From assembly GCA_030646655.1 (NCBI GenBank), contig JAUSLB010000069.1, positions 1 to 5,761 on the forward strand: a stretch of DNA of 5,761 bases. The letters run 5' to 3'. The notes under the pieces are model-generated. The model worked only from the letters and a program-made list of their open reading frames with translations. It made no database searches and was not told the origin of the DNA. Source of the DNA: Deltaproteobacteria bacterium (GTDB lineage Bacteria > Desulfobacterota > GWC2-55-46). Below are positions 5,590 through 5,761 of the stretch, piece by piece. Both the position numbers and the translations under genes were made by a program. How positions within the stretch are numbered: position 1 is the stretch's first letter; each line of letters starts with the position of its first letter.

Positions 5590-5761
5590 TTACGCTATTA
5601 TCTTCGTGACGACGCCCGCTCCCACCGTCCTGCCGCCCTCGCGGATGGCGAACCTTACGCCCTCTTCCATGGCGATAGGGGTTATAAGCTCGACCTCGAG
5701 GTTCACGTTGTCCCCCGGCATCACCATCTCCGTGCCCTCAGGCAGCTTCGACACCCCGGTG
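5590..5761 (-). CDS. tuf: Elongation factor Tu, C-terminal end (5' part beyond window)
   Basis: EF-Tu is the GTPase that delivers aminoacyl-tRNA to the ribosome. Only the last 56 residues and the TAA stop are in the window, all from beta-barrel domain 3. The sequence has [35 protein letters not shown] and [13 protein letters not shown], nearly identical to EF-Tu from many bacteria. The G domain is outside the window. The gene precedes rpmG and tRNA-Trp, consistent with the common tuf-secE-nusG order. Confidence 0.98.
   Translation of the reverse strand, partial: TGVSKLPEGTEMVMPGDNVNLEVELITPIAMEEGVRFAIREGGRTVGAGVVTKIIA

Noticed and set aside
1..5761. CRISPR arrays, insertion sequences, defence or other accessory gene systems
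   Set aside because: No regularly spaced repeats, transposase or unfamiliar gene is present. All coding space is filled by recognisable core genes.

Overview
This is an ordinary bacterial chromosome segment, with every gene on the minus strand. In transcription order (right to left) it reads: 3' end of tuf, rpmG, tRNA-Trp(CCA), secE, nusG, rplK, rplA, L10 leader RNA, rplJ, rplL, 5' third of rpoB. This is the widely conserved tuf-secE-nusG-rplKAJL-rpoBC arrangement. No terminator with a U-tract was found on the minus strand, so the block may be read largely as one transcription unit, tuned by RNA structures between genes. The host uses TAA, TAG and TGA as stops, has clear Shine-Dalgarno sites, encodes the tRNA CCA end and looks moderately GC-rich (judged by eye, not counted). 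Protein sequences look like a Gram-negative, roughly deltaproteobacterial/Desulfobacterota or Nitrospirota-grade lineage. That placement is an impression, not a result.

Layout: 5761-5590 is the end of EF-Tu. 5472-5323 is bL33 with both zinc CxxC pairs. 5274-5198 is tRNA-Trp. 5197-4972 is a 226-nt non-coding spacer with small repeats, including a second copy of the tRNA 3' end. 4971-4243 holds secE and nusG with a 6-nt gap. 4175-3050 holds rplK and rplA with a 4-nt gap. 3049-2812 is the rplJ leader. 2811-1847 holds rplJ (TTG start) and rplL. 1846-1697 is a spacer with a strong hairpin. 1696 to the window edge is rpoB, ending just inside the rifampicin region.

The genes work together in making and regulating the gene-expression machinery. 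EF-Tu and tRNA-Trp serve elongation. L11, L1, L10, L7/L12 and L33 belong to the large ribosomal subunit. NusG couples RNA polymerase to its regulators and the ribosome. SecE is part of the protein-export channel. RpoB is the catalytic beta subunit of RNA polymerase.

I found no undescribed multi-gene system. The points most worth a second look are: (1) natural RpoB substitutions at the positions equal to E. coli S512 and Q513 (here Tyr-Pro), which predict intrinsic rifampicin resistance; (2) an L10 leader with a nearly continuous basal helix of about 28 bp whose 3' strand can instead pair with bases just upstream of the rplJ Shine-Dalgarno; (3) a 22-bp duplicate of the tRNA-Trp 3' end in the spacer before secE, beside short repeats and a palindrome.
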